DNA of 64,000 bases. Origin: Streptomyces sp. SID486 (GTDB lineage: Bacteria; Actinomycetota; Actinomycetes; Streptomycetales; Streptomycetaceae). Made by a program: the position numbers and the translations under genes. Of the stretch, positions 7,964 to 16,739 are shown piece after piece (the first letter of the stretch is position 1; each line of letters opens with the position of its first letter). Under the pieces are notes generated by a model. It had not been told where the DNA came from, searched no databases, and saw nothing but the letters and a program-made list of their open reading frames with translations. The DNA lies in assembly GCF_009865385.1 (NCBI RefSeq), contig NZ_WWJT01000693.1, positions 1 to 64,000 of the forward strand. Reading direction: 5' to 3'.

Positions 7964-9217
7964 CTATCCCTTGCCGAAGGCGATCAGGGTGCCTTCGGCG
8001 CCGGGTACGAAGAGCCGGGCCCTGGCAGTGGCGATACCGGGGACGACGGAACCGCGCCAGTCCTCCTCCGGGAGGATGTACGACATGGGCGGCGGCGCGG
8101 GATAGCGCCGGTACGACCACGCGACCTTTCCGGTCGCCTGGTCGAGCACGACGAGGCGCCCGTCGGCGTCGTCCACGTACACATAGCCATTGGCCACGAG
8201 GCGGACGGTGGCCACGTCCACGGAACTGGTGTACGTCCAGGCCGCCTTGTACGTGCTGGTGCTGAGCGCCCTGACCGTGCCGCGGTACGCGACGTACACG
8301 CGTCCCGGGCCGAAGACCGGGGTCGCGTCCGCGGGGAGCTTGCGCACGGCCGCACCCGTCTTCCGGTCGTAGGCCGTGACCGTCTCGTCGTCGCTGTCGC
8401 TGCTGCGCATCCAGGCCGCACCGGCGCCCAGCACGACGGGGTTGCCGTAGGCGCCCGAGACGTCGGGGACCTCGAAGCGGTGCAGTTCGGCGCCGGTCTT
8501 GAGGTCGAGATGGTGCCAGGCCACGCCGTCGAAGCCGATCCACACCCCGGAGGCGTCCACGACGGTCGGGGCCGCCGAGTACTCGGACAGCGCCGCCTTC
8601 CACACCCGGGCACCGGTGTCGGCACGCAGCGCCAGCGCCGTGCCGCGGCCGTCCTGCAGGTAGAGCAGGCCGCCGTACCAGACGGGCGGATACTGCATGG
8701 TGGCCGAGTCGAGCGTCACCGACCACTTCCGCCGGCCGGTGGCCGGGTCCCACGCGGCGATGGTGCCGCGTGCCGTCTGCGTGTAGAGCAGGCCACCCCC
8801 GTACGAGACCCCGGCCTGGGGCTCGTTCTGCTCCAGGGAGACGGCCGGCCACAGGTCCTTGCCGGTGGCGGCCTGGACCCCGACGAGCATCATCCGTGGG
8901 CCGCCCTCGGTGCCGTCGTCCGCGTTGACGACGGCGTACACCTTGTCGCCGACCGCGACGGGCGCCGAGACGACCGTCCCGAAGTCCCGGGACCACAGCT
9001 TCTTGTACGGCGGGGCTGCCGTGGCCCCCACGACGAGGCTGTCCGCACGGCTGTCGGCTCGGTAGCCGAGCGTCGCGTCCGTCAACTCGGCGGCGGTGGC
9101 GGCACGTCCCGGCACGGGTGCCGCCGCCTGTGGTGAACCGGTGAAGGTCAGCAGGGTGACGGCGGCGGCGCAGACGACGCCAAGTCTCCTACCTTTGTTG
9201 CGTGTTGATGTCTTCAA
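7964..9217 (-). CDS. Secreted PQQ-binding-like beta-propeller protein
   Basis: The product of about 417 residues begins at a TTG at 9217, giving a basic N terminus (KTSTRNKGRR) and a hydrophobic signal sequence ending near PQAAA. A longer frame start lacks a sensible leader. The mature protein is built of repeated beta-propeller blades of the PQQ-like type, visible as repeats such as GRRKWSVTLDS, GARVWKAALSE and GKVAWSYRRYP, each with a terminal Trp motif. These proteins usually act extracellularly as scaffolds or outward-facing sensors; no dehydrogenase catalytic residues were recognised. Function unknown. Confidence 0.8.
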   Translation of the reverse strand: MKTSTRNKGRRLGVVCAAAVTLLTFTGSPQAAAPVPGRAATAAELTDATLGYRADSRADSLVVGATAAPPYKKLWSRDFGTVVSAPVAVGDKVYAVVNADDGTEGGPRMMLVGVQAATGKDLWPAVSLEQNEPQAGVSYGGGLLYTQTARGTIAAWDPATGRRKWSVTLDSATMQYPPVWYGGLLYLQDGRGTALALRADTGARVWKAALSEYSAAPTVVDASGVWIGFDGVAWHHLDLKTGAELHRFEVPDVSGAYGNPVVLGAGAAWMRSSDSDDETVTAYDRKTGAAVRKLPADATPVFGPGRVYVAYRGTVRALSTSTYKAAWTYTSSVDVATVRLVANGYVYVDDADGRLVVLDQATGKVAWSYRRYPAPPPMSYILPEEDWRGSVVPGIATARARLFVPGAEGTLIAFGKG

Positions 9218-9423
9218 GGAGGTGCCCCCTGGTCGGAAAGTCGTCCAGCCAGGACGACCACGACCCACTACCCCCACGAAACCATCACATGCGCCCGGAA
9301 GACCCCAGGGGGCTCACCCGTCATTTCCGAGCGCGATCCGGGGATATGGGCCGCAAGGCGCGATACGACAGGATCACCGCGTCCGCCTCATCCGACGGGG
9401 ATGCAGCCGCGCCTCGGCCGCGG

Positions 9424-9747
9424 TCAGGCGAGGACGTCACGGAGGTAGCCCGGCAACGCCTGGCGTACGACGGGGTCCACCTTCCAGTCCGGACCGCCGA
9501 GTTGGCCGGGGGTGACCACGGACTGGCTGCCGTTGTCGGTGTGGACGACGGCGCGGAACGTTTCACCTCGGGTGGGCCGATCGGCGAGATACGCGGCGAG
9601 GACGGTGCGGCCCAGCTCGTCAGGGTCCGCACTGGTGGTGGAGCGGCCGTAGCCTTTGCAGATCCATACGCGGCTGAAGGGTTCGTGCATCTGGATCTCC
9701 CACCTCAAACAGCGGGGCATGTCTTCGCGGATCACGACCGCGATCAT
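9424..9747 (-). CDS. Small hypothetical protein
   Basis: This frame of about 107 codons has strong G/C bias at third positions and ordinary Streptomyces codon use. ATG codons at 9768, 9747 and further in are all possible; 9747 follows GAGGG at reasonable distance. The sequence has no signal peptide or membrane segment. Recognisable features are WEIQMHEPFSRVW near the N terminus and a C-terminal helix-like segment PVVRQALPGYLRDVLA. I do not recognise the family. It stands alone between the propeller gene and the DJ-1 gene. Confidence 0.6.
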   Translation of the reverse strand: MIAVVIREDMPRCLRWEIQMHEPFSRVWICKGYGRSTTSADPDELGRTVLAAYLADRPTRGETFRAVVHTDNGSQSVVTPGQLGGPDWKVDPVVRQALPGYLRDVLA

Positions 9748-9897
9748 GCCCTCGGACACCCCTCTCACATACCGCTACCTGCCGGTACTGGCCGGAAAAG
9801 CTTCCTCCCACTGCCGAGACGGCCGGTTCGGGCCCACGCGCCGTGTGCCGGTACGGCGAATCGGGTGAACGGGACGCGGTCCTGTGCCGGCCCCGGA

Positions 9898-10587
9898 TCA
9901 GGTCGTCAGGCGGGCCAGGAGCGCAGGATGGTCCGCCAGGGCCGATTCGAGCATGGCCTGGGCATGGGGCTTGAAGAAGTCGAGGTCGGCGGAGTGCCAG
10001 TCGATGCCGCCGAGGGGTGGCTGCGGGTCGTACTCGATGAGGAGCTGCACCGTGCGGGCAACCTGCTCGCCCGCGAGACGGCCGACCAGTTCGAGTGCCA
10101 TGTCGATGCCGGCCGACACGCCGGCGGCGGTGAGGACGGGGCCGGCCTCGACCCAGCGTTCGGCCACGGGCGTCGCGCCGAACTTGGTGAGCAGGTGGCG
10201 GAAGCCCCAGTGCGTGGTGGCCCGACGACCGTCGAGCAGGCCGGCTGCGCCGAGGATCAGGGAGCCGGTGCACACCGAGCCGACGACCTCGGCCGTCCGC
10301 GCGGCCTTGCGGATCCAGCTCAGCAGCGGCTCATCGGCCAGAGCGGCGAGGGTCGGCACGGTCCCGCCGGGCACGATCAGTGCGTAGGGCTCGGTGACCT
10401 GGTCGAAGGTGTGGCTCGGCGCCAGCCTCAGCGGGGTGTCGGTGTCGAGGGTGGTGAGGTCCTGGCCGACGACGACCACCTCGAACGACGGGTCGATCTG
10501 CGCCAGCGCCGACAGCACCTGGAGCGGCCCCACCAGGTCGAGGGGGGTGATGCCGGGATAGAGCACGAAGGCGAGCGTCTTGGTCAT
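9898..10587 (-). CDS. DJ-1/PfpI family protein (isonitrile hydratase-like)
   Basis: The 229-residue protein begins at the ATG at 10587 after GAAGGTGA; an upstream in-frame start adds an unconvincing 12 residues. The fold is the class I glutamine-amidotransferase-like DJ-1 type: FVLYPGITPLDLVGPLQV at the N terminus, PGGTVPTLA in the middle, and the nucleophile elbow SVCTGSLILGAAGLLDG with the reactive cysteine. The sequence around the elbow (RRATTHW) resembles isonitrile hydratases and GlxA-type amidase domains, but no AraC domain is attached. It is probably a soluble hydratase or amidase-like enzyme. Confidence 0.83.
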   Translation of the reverse strand: MTKTLAFVLYPGITPLDLVGPLQVLSALAQIDPSFEVVVVGQDLTTLDTDTPLRLAPSHTFDQVTEPYALIVPGGTVPTLAALADEPLLSWIRKAARTAEVVGSVCTGSLILGAAGLLDGRRATTHWGFRHLLTKFGATPVAERWVEAGPVLTAAGVSAGIDMALELVGRLAGEQVARTVQLLIEYDPQPPLGGIDWHSADLDFFKPHAQAMLESALADHPALLARLTT

Positions 10588-10805
10588 GCCGTCACCTTCG
10601 GCCCGCGGCAGCGGGAGTGCCAAGGGCGGATGGCGACCAAGGCGGAATTGGTGGGATACAGGTCAGTCCGGCACGGGGTGCCCACGGCCGCGGGAGGGTG
10701 GTCGGCTGCGACCGAAGCCGGGTCGCCCGTAGGAGTCGTCCGAGGCGCCGGCATGGTGCCGTGCGGAACGTGCATGCCGCGGACGTGGCGTCTGTGGTGG
10801 GGTGA
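10588..10805. other. Intergenic region without gene
   Basis: About 218 bases between the TetR gene end and the DJ-1 gene start. No coding frame or strong hairpin was recognised; it probably holds the DJ-1 promoter. Confidence 0.5.
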
Positions 10806-11462
10806 TCAGTCGGCTCTTCTGTCCGGTTCTTCGGGCGTCGGCCGGATCAGCGTCGCGATGCCGGCGCAGAGCAGGTCCAGGCTGCGGGTGAACTTCTCGT
10901 CCGGTCCGTGAGCGACCGCGGCGGCCACCGTCCAGGGGAAGTCCCGGTGCAGGGCGGCGACGTCCTCGGCGGTGACCCGTCCCGCGGGCGGGTCACTCTG
11001 TTCCTGGAGTACGTAGCCGGTCACGTGGCTGAGCACGGTGTCGGCGGCGGTGCCGCAGTGCTCCGGGGGCACGCCGGCCTCGGCGAGGGTGGCGAGCAGC
11101 CGTTCCATCAGGGACAGAGCGGCGGAACTGAGCGTCTTCGGGCTGCCCGCGAGCATGAGCGCCCCGCCGGGGTGCTGCCGGATGCTCTGCCGCAGGGCGA
11201 CGGCCTGCGCCGTGACCCGTGCCGCCCAGCCGGCCTGCGCGGGCAGGACGGCCAGGGCGGCGCTGCCGGCCTCGTACGCCTGCCGGACCACGCGGTCGGC
11301 CATCAGCCGGAGCAGGGCGGCCTTGTCGGGCACGTGGTAGTAAAGGCTGCCGGCGTGTACGTCGAGCCGGTCCGCGACCTGGCGTACCGAGAAGCCGTGG
11401 TAGCCGGTCTGGGCGAACACCGCCATTCCCGCGTCGATGATCCGATCTGCGGTCAGTTTCAC
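10806..11462 (-). CDS. TetR-family transcriptional regulator
   Basis: The 218-residue protein has an N-terminal TetR helix-turn-helix (about 1-50; FSVRQVADRLDVHAGSLYYHV) and an all-helical C-terminal ligand domain resembling the TetR_C group. It is divergent from the rhomboid-like gene at 11572. The intergenic region contains a perfect TTCAAAC-N3-GTTTGAA palindrome, which by position is a good candidate operator for both genes. The ligand is unknown. Confidence 0.9.
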   Translation of the reverse strand: MKLTADRIIDAGMAVFAQTGYHGFSVRQVADRLDVHAGSLYYHVPDKAALLRLMADRVVRQAYEAGSAALAVLPAQAGWAARVTAQAVALRQSIRQHPGGALMLAGSPKTLSSAALSLMERLLATLAEAGVPPEHCGTAADTVLSHVTGYVLQEQSDPPAGRVTAEDVAALHRDFPWTVAAAVAHGPDEKFTRSLDLLCAGIATLIRPTPEEPDRRAD

Positions 11463-11490
11463 GGCGGCAGTCTAGCGACGCCCCCCACCG

Positions 11491-11507
11491 TTCAAACACT
11501 GTTTGAA
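11491..11507. promoter_or_regulatory. Candidate TetR operator palindrome
   Basis: TTCAAAC ACT GTTTGAA is a perfect 7-base inverted repeat with a 3-base centre, between the divergent TetR (start 11462) and membrane-protein (start 11572) genes. It is AT-rich relative to its surroundings and has the dimensions of a TetR site. Confidence 0.65.
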
Positions 11508-11571
11508 AAACCTCCCGGCCACGCTACTGTCATGATCGGAAAATCACATGGCCTGGAGGGGGGCGGTGACG

Positions 11572-12381
11572 ATGGACATCCTTCTGTTCAACGTGACCAC
11601 GGCGGCACTGATGGTGCTGATGTTCAAAGGCGGTCTGGCCCTGGTCGGCCAGAGCACACTGGGCCGGCGGCGAATCCCCTGGGCGGCCGTCGGCCTGACC
11701 GGGCTCGCACTCGCCGGGGTGGCCCTCCAGCTCTGCTGGTCGGGGGCGATGGGCGCGCTCGACGCGGACCCGTCGAAGTCGGGCTGGTGGCGCGTGGTCA
11801 CCTCGGTCTTCATGCAGAACGGCGGGGTCGGCGGGGCGGCCTGGAACATCGCGACCCTCGCCGCCGTCGCGGCCTTCGCCGACTGGTTCTGGGGTGCGCC
11901 GCTCACGCTCTGCCTGTTCGCCGCGGGCATCCTGCTGCCGGAGCAGATCGACAAGCTGTGGGGCCAGACCTCCCACAGCACCGACCCCCGTAACTTCGCC
12001 GGCAGCTCCGGCGCGACCTACTTCCTGGGCGCGACGCTGGCCGCGGCCCTGCTGCTGCGCGGCGGCGCCGAAGAGGACGCCGGCAAGGCGGCCGGCCAGG
12101 CCGGTGAGCGGGACATCGACGACGAGGGTGCGAGCCGCGGCAAGGCCGTTCGCGACAACCGGCTGCTCGCGCTCGGCGTACCGGTGCTCGGGCTGGCGAT
12201 GTGGTTCGCGCAGGAGAACGGCCACGGGCTCGTCTCCTGCTACGGCTTCGCACTCGGCGCACTCGTCTGGGCCGCGTTCCGTACCGTCCTGCACCCGGAC
12301 CGCGATCTCCGGCAGCCCCCGCGCACGACGGTCGCCTCACTCCCCGGGCTCATCGGCCGCAGGCCCCGCAGCGCCGGCTAG
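11572..12381 (+). CDS. Rhomboid-like multi-pass membrane protein
   Basis: The product of about 269 residues starts at the ATG at 11572, after GGAGGGGGG; an upstream in-frame ATG at 11548 overlaps that site and is rejected. There are at least six hydrophobic segments. The segment WWRVVTSVFMQNGG...AAWN resembles the rhomboid 'WRLxTxxFxH...N' helix but lacks the usual histidines. FAGSSGATYFLGA matches the rhomboid GxSG serine motif, and GHGL...GFALGAL resembles the last catalytic helix. A linker of about 40 charged residues sits before the last two helices. It may be an active or degenerate intramembrane protease. The divergent TetR gene probably controls it. Confidence 0.6.
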   Translation: MDILLFNVTTAALMVLMFKGGLALVGQSTLGRRRIPWAAVGLTGLALAGVALQLCWSGAMGALDADPSKSGWWRVVTSVFMQNGGVGGAAWNIATLAAVAAFADWFWGAPLTLCLFAAGILLPEQIDKLWGQTSHSTDPRNFAGSSGATYFLGATLAAALLLRGGAEEDAGKAAGQAGERDIDDEGASRGKAVRDNRLLALGVPVLGLAMWFAQENGHGLVSCYGFALGALVWAAFRTVLHPDRDLRQPPRTTVASLPGLIGRRPRSAG

Positions 12382-12523
12382 CCCGCAGGCCCCCCCGCCC
12401 GCCCCGCGCCGCAGTGGACCAGGAGGGCTGATCCGGCCGGCTACCCGGTCCCGGAGGGGCGAAGGGCCTGTTCCGGAGACCGGAAGCCGGCCGTGCGGGT
12501 GGATTCACTCAATGACTAAGCGG

Positions 12524-13957
12524 TCACGAAGCAGCGCGTGCGGTGCGGATGCCCGAGATGCCGACCGGTGTGCCCATGTGCTTCTGGGCCCGGCTGTTCC
12601 GCTCGTGGAGCCGCTCGTAGTACTCGCGGTCGCGCTGGACGACGGTGTCGGAGAAGAACATCCAGGACAGGATGTCGCGGTACTTGAAGCCCTTCGGCGT
12701 GAGCTGCACACGCCGTCCCAGGCGCCGCAGCAGGCCCGTCTCCTCGGCGGCGTCCAGGATCGGCTCGAACAGGTGGGCCCGGTCCTGGTATCCGAAGCGG
12801 TCCAGTTCGGCGAGGTCCAGGTCGAAGGTGTCCAGGACGAGGCGCTTGCGGATGATCTCCTCGTCGTCGAGGACGAACCCCGTGAGGGGCCGCAGGGTGT
12901 GCGCTCCGGCCTGCCTGATGTAGTCGGCGACCTCGGACATGGACGGTTTGACGGATCCCACCATGTAGTCGAGGACGCCGGTGTAGGAGCGTGCGCCGAC
13001 GCCGAGCCCGAGCAGCGGTACGCCGTGGAAGGTGAGCACCTTCTGCCGGTAGCCACCGCGGCCGAGCTTCTTGTAGCGGACGGAGCCCTCCTGGACGTAG
13101 CCGTGGCCGGAGAACACCTCGCGGGCGTAGTCGTAGCGCTCGTACAGGTTCGGGGACTGCGCGTACTGGTAGGCACCGGTCTTGGAGAACCAGGCGTCCG
13201 GCCGCACCGTGAGGAAGTAGGTGCTGATCGTCGTCGGTTCGAGACGGGCCAGCTCGTCCACGGAGGTCCGCCACGTCTCGTCGGTCTGGCCGGCGAAGCC
13301 CATGATGAGGTCGGTCGACAGGTCCGGCAGGCCCTTGTCGTGCACGATCTCGATGGCCTTGCGGATGACCTGCTCACCCGCCTGGCCGCGTCCGGCTTCG
13401 CGGATCTCCTTCGGTACGAGGGACTGGATCCCTATGTTGGCGCGGGTGAGACCGAGTTGCAGCAGCCCTTCCAGGGTGGCGGGCTCGTTGACGATCGAGT
13501 CCGGGGTGGCCTCGATGGCCACCTCCTCCACGGTGGAACGCCAGTTGGGGTACACCTCGTCCAGCGTGCCGAACAGCTGCTCGAAGTGACGCAGCGACAG
13601 CAGGCTCGGGGTGCCGCCGCCGATGTAGACGGTACGCAGCCGCCGGGCGCGGATGATGTCGGCGTGGTCGCGCAGCTGCGTACAGAGCGCGTCCATGTAC
13701 GCCGTGTAGACGTCCGCGTCCTCGCTGATGACGGTGTACAGGTTGCAGAAGCCGCACTTGTAACGACAGAACGGCACGTGCAGGTACAGGTTGAGCTCGG
13801 GCACCTGGTAAAGGTCCAGGTCCCGGTTCCAGACGTCCTCGGTGGTCCAGGAGCCGTCGAGCGGCCGGTAGGTGGAGCGTGACGGATAGGAGTAGTTGTA
13901 CGGCGGGATGACGCCCTGACGGATGTAGTCGCTGAGCTGTGCGGCATAGCCGGTCAC
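12524..13957 (-). CDS. HemW-like radical SAM enzyme (coproporphyrinogen oxidase family)
   Basis: The 477-residue protein has the radical SAM cluster motif CRYKCGFC (CxxxCxxC) at about residue 66, the SAM-contacting IGGGTPS loop, and a C-terminal HemW/anaerobic coproporphyrinogen-oxidase-like extension (GRRVQLTPKGFKYRDILSW). The GTG at 13957 follows GAGAGGGG. Members of this class act in haem metabolism or, when clustered with biosynthetic genes, as C-methyltransferases, cyclopropanases or dehydrogenases in natural-product pathways. It is divergent from the ATP-grasp operon across 294 bases, so it may be part of that system. The GFCNLYTV context after the cluster differs from the common YCxF of housekeeping HemW. 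Confidence 0.82.
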   Translation of the reverse strand: MTGYAAQLSDYIRQGVIPPYNYSYPSRSTYRPLDGSWTTEDVWNRDLDLYQVPELNLYLHVPFCRYKCGFCNLYTVISEDADVYTAYMDALCTQLRDHADIIRARRLRTVYIGGGTPSLLSLRHFEQLFGTLDEVYPNWRSTVEEVAIEATPDSIVNEPATLEGLLQLGLTRANIGIQSLVPKEIREAGRGQAGEQVIRKAIEIVHDKGLPDLSTDLIMGFAGQTDETWRTSVDELARLEPTTISTYFLTVRPDAWFSKTGAYQYAQSPNLYERYDYAREVFSGHGYVQEGSVRYKKLGRGGYRQKVLTFHGVPLLGLGVGARSYTGVLDYMVGSVKPSMSEVADYIRQAGAHTLRPLTGFVLDDEEIIRKRLVLDTFDLDLAELDRFGYQDRAHLFEPILDAAEETGLLRRLGRRVQLTPKGFKYRDILSWMFFSDTVVQRDREYYERLHERNSRAQKHMGTPVGISGIRTARAAS

Positions 13958-14251
13958 GCGGACTTGCCCCTCTCGTACATGTGTTCCGGTTGGGTCCTGT
14001 GAGAGTCAAACCGCGATCGGCGTCCCGCACCCAGGCGCGGTAGCCACGAACCCCCGTACCCGGCAGAGCCGTTACTTCTGTGGGAAGCTCCGAAGTCCCC
14101 CGGAGGGGGCGCTTCCGTAAGGCCGGAGCCCCTAGGATCCGTGCTCCGCACGCCCGCTGGAGCTTGCTACAACCGCTGTCGTGAAATCGCCGTCGTCCTC
14201 TGGTTGTTACGTTCGTGGCACCCGCACTCCCGGTGCGGTCTACTGCGCGGC
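13958..14251. other. Divergent promoter region, radical SAM / ATP-grasp operon
   Basis: This 294-base region separates the divergent radical SAM and ATP-grasp genes and should contain both promoters. No obvious perfect palindrome or RiPP-like precursor frame was recognised. Confidence 0.5.
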
Positions 14252-15484
14252 GTGAAGAAGATCCTGCTGATCGAAGCGCTCGCGAACTCGGGTTCCTACG
14301 TGCTGGACGCCGCCGCCGCCCTCGACGCCCGCGTCTTCGTCGCCACCCACGAGGACGTCTACGAGGGCTACCCCACGGCCCTGCGCGACAAGATCCACGG
14401 CACGGTGTTCACCGACCTCACCGACCCGGACCGGGCGCTGGCGGACCTCACCGCGTTCGCCGGGACGACGGGGATCGACGCGGTGGCCGGCTGCTGGGAG
14501 TTCTTCACCCCGCTGGTCGCCCACCTGGCCCACCGCCTGGGACTGCCCGGCAACGACCCGCTGCGCGCCCATGCCTGCCGGAACAAGGCGGACATGGCCC
14601 AGGCCCTGCTGGCCGGCCGCGTCCCGGCCCCCAGGACGGTCAGCGTCCACACCGCCGAAGAGGCCGCCCACGCCCTCGGCCGCGCCGGCATCCCCTTCCC
14701 GGTGGTCGTCAAACCCGCCGAGCAGGGCGGCTCCTGGGGGGTCAGCGTCGTCGATTCCCCCGAGCGGCTCGACAGCGCCGTACGGCTCGCCCGGTCCTGG
14801 CCCGTGGCCGCCCCGCACGGCCTGCCCATGGACCAGCGCGTCGTCGTCCAGGAGTACGTGCCCGGACCCGAGTTCAGCCTCGACACGGTGGCATGGCGCG
14901 ACAAGTACTTCCATCTTCCCCTCGTGGAGAAACACACCACCGGTGGCACCTTCCGCGCGGAGACCGGCCACACCTGCCCCGCCGCCTTGACGCCCGCCGG
15001 CCTCGACGCCCTGCGGACGGCGGCCGAAGCGGCTTTGCGGGCGCTCGGGATCCGCAACGGCGTCGCCCACACCGAACTCAAGACGGCGCCCGGCCGCGGC
15101 CCTGTGGTCATCGAGGTGGGCGCCCGCCTGCCGGGAGACCACCTGGTGGACGTCGTACGCCGCGCCTCGGGCATCGACGAGGCCCGGGCCTACCTCCAGG
15201 CCGTCCTCGACGAGGAGCCGGACGTACCGGAGCCCCGGCGGGGAGCGTGCGCGATCCGCTTCCTCACCCCGCCACGTGCCGGCACCTTCCAGGGGGTGAC
15301 CATCCTCGGCCGGCACGACGCCCTGGTCGGCCGGCACATCACCACTCCGGCAGGCACCGCCGTCGGCGACGCTCACGACAACTCGGCCCGCATCGGACAC
15401 CTGGTCTTCACCGCCCTCACGCCCGCACAGGTCAACGCCGACGCCGCCCGAGCACTCGCCCACACCCGCGTAGAAGTGAGCTGA
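14252..15484 (+). CDS. ATP-grasp ligase (L-amino-acid-ligase-like), first of a pair
   Basis: The 410-residue protein starts at a GTG at 14252 giving VKKILLIEALANSGS; the frame is open upstream but that part is not protein-like. It has the ATP-grasp layout: an N-terminal Rossmann-like domain, the ATP-binding lysine strand FPVVVKPAEQGGSWGV (about 150-165), the EYVPGPEFSLD segment, and the metal-binding end motif VVIEVGARLPGDH. The closest general resemblance is to L-amino-acid ligases and other carboxylate-amine ligases that join amino acids by acyl-phosphate chemistry. Only 1 base separates its stop from the next ATP-grasp start, so the two are translationally coupled. The ribosome-binding site is weak. 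Confidence 0.83.
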   Translation: MKKILLIEALANSGSYVLDAAAALDARVFVATHEDVYEGYPTALRDKIHGTVFTDLTDPDRALADLTAFAGTTGIDAVAGCWEFFTPLVAHLAHRLGLPGNDPLRAHACRNKADMAQALLAGRVPAPRTVSVHTAEEAAHALGRAGIPFPVVVKPAEQGGSWGVSVVDSPERLDSAVRLARSWPVAAPHGLPMDQRVVVQEYVPGPEFSLDTVAWRDKYFHLPLVEKHTTGGTFRAETGHTCPAALTPAGLDALRTAAEAALRALGIRNGVAHTELKTAPGRGPVVIEVGARLPGDHLVDVVRRASGIDEARAYLQAVLDEEPDVPEPRRGACAIRFLTPPRAGTFQGVTILGRHDALVGRHITTPAGTAVGDAHDNSARIGHLVFTALTPAQVNADAARALAHTRVEVS

Positions 15485-15485
15485 C

Positions 15486-16739
15486 ATGCAGCGCATCGCC
15501 TTCCTCAGGTCCGCCGACATCCGGCGCGCCGACCCTTACATCCACGGCATCGCCCCCGCCCTGGCGCGGCTCGGCGCCGAGGCCCGCCTCTTCCACACCC
15601 ACGCCCGTGACTGCGGCCCGGAGGACTTCCCCGGGACCAGCGAACGGCTCGACCCCGGCGCGACCCCGGACGAGTTCGTCACGCGCGTACGGGCCTGGGG
15701 GGCCGACGCGGCCGTGGCGATCTCCCTGCCGGACGAACACGCCCTGCGTGACGCCGTGGTCAAGACGAAGCTGGAAGCGAACGGCATCCGCACGGTCATG
15801 TCCCCGCTCGCCGCCACGCGCCTCCTGTGCGACAAATGGGAGACCAAGCGCCTCCTGGAGGCACACGGCATCGCCACCCCGCCCGCCGTCCTCGTCGACA
15901 GCGACCTCCTCAACGACCGGGCGCTGCCCGTCCCGGCCTACCCGGACGCCGTCCGCCTGGCCGCCCAGGACATCGGATTCCCCCTCATGGCCAAGCCCCT
16001 GTGGGACTCCACCAGCATGGGCATCGAGTTCATCCCGGACCCCGCCGCCCTCGACCGCTACCTGGCGGCACGCCCGGCGGCACACGCCGTGCTGGAGAAG
16101 TGCCTCACCGGAGAGCTCCTTTCGGTCGACATCGTCGGGGCCGGCGGCCACTACACCGTCATGCCTGTCATCCGGACCGGCACCGCGGGCGGCCCTCCCG
16201 CCTTCACCTTCGACGACCTGCGCTACGCCCGGCCGGTCCCGGACGACGGCTTCGCCCCCACCGCGCGCCGCCTGGTGGACCTGTGCACGGCGCTCGGGGT
16301 CGAGGGATCGGTCAACGTCGACATGATCCACGCCGACGGCGTCCACCACGTCCTGGAGATCAACCCCCGCATCGGCGGAGCCACGACCCTGTCCATCGCC
16401 GCCGGCGGACTCAACACCTTCACCGCACTGCTCGACATCCTGGACGGCACCTGGCCGACCAGGACCAGTGCTCCGGCCGAACGGTTCGCGGTCGAGTGCC
16501 TCACCGCCAACCCCACCCCGGCACTGCTCGCCGAACTCCGCACCCGTGTCGACCTCGTCACCTGCCACGACCTGATCATCGACGGACGCGACCACGGCGG
16601 CATCCTGACGTTCACCGTGAGCCCCGGAGACGAACAGCGGGTGGTCAAGGAACTCGCCGAGTGGTGCGCGCAGACCGGCTTCATCCCCGCCCCCATGCTC
16701 GACAAGATCCGTCGCCTGCTGACCCCCACGGACCGGTGA
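15486..16739 (+). CDS. ATP-grasp ligase, second of a pair
   Basis: The 417-residue protein has ATP-grasp features distinct from its neighbour: KWETKRLLEAHGI at the start of the ATP-binding region, the lysine strand FPLMAKPLWDSTSMGIEF, LEKCLTGELLSVDIV, and the metal site HVLEINPRIGG near residue 297. The overall style resembles carbamoyl-phosphate synthase- or PylC-like ligases. It is probably a second peptide or amide bond-forming enzyme acting in the same pathway. It follows the first ligase by 1 base and its TGA overlaps the next gene's GTG (GTGA), giving tight coupling. There is little similarity by eye between the two ligases, so this is not a recent duplication. Confidence 0.82.
   Translation: MQRIAFLRSADIRRADPYIHGIAPALARLGAEARLFHTHARDCGPEDFPGTSERLDPGATPDEFVTRVRAWGADAAVAISLPDEHALRDAVVKTKLEANGIRTVMSPLAATRLLCDKWETKRLLEAHGIATPPAVLVDSDLLNDRALPVPAYPDAVRLAAQDIGFPLMAKPLWDSTSMGIEFIPDPAALDRYLAARPAAHAVLEKCLTGELLSVDIVGAGGHYTVMPVIRTGTAGGPPAFTFDDLRYARPVPDDGFAPTARRLVDLCTALGVEGSVNVDMIHADGVHHVLEINPRIGGATTLSIAAGGLNTFTALLDILDGTWPTRTSAPAERFAVECLTANPTPALLAELRTRVDLVTCHDLIIDGRDHGGILTFTVSPGDEQRVVKELAEWCAQTGFIPAPMLDKIRRLLTPTDR

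Noticed and set aside
9202-10911. Plus-strand frame of 569 codons
   Set aside because: Antisense to the DJ-1 and small hypothetical genes; no recognisable motif and it lacks coding bias in its own frame.
13958-14251. RiPP precursor next to the radical SAM and ATP-grasp genes
   Set aside because: Short frames in the gap lack a ribosome-binding site and a leader/core pattern, and the ATP-grasp enzymes resemble amino-acid ligases rather than graspetide ligases.
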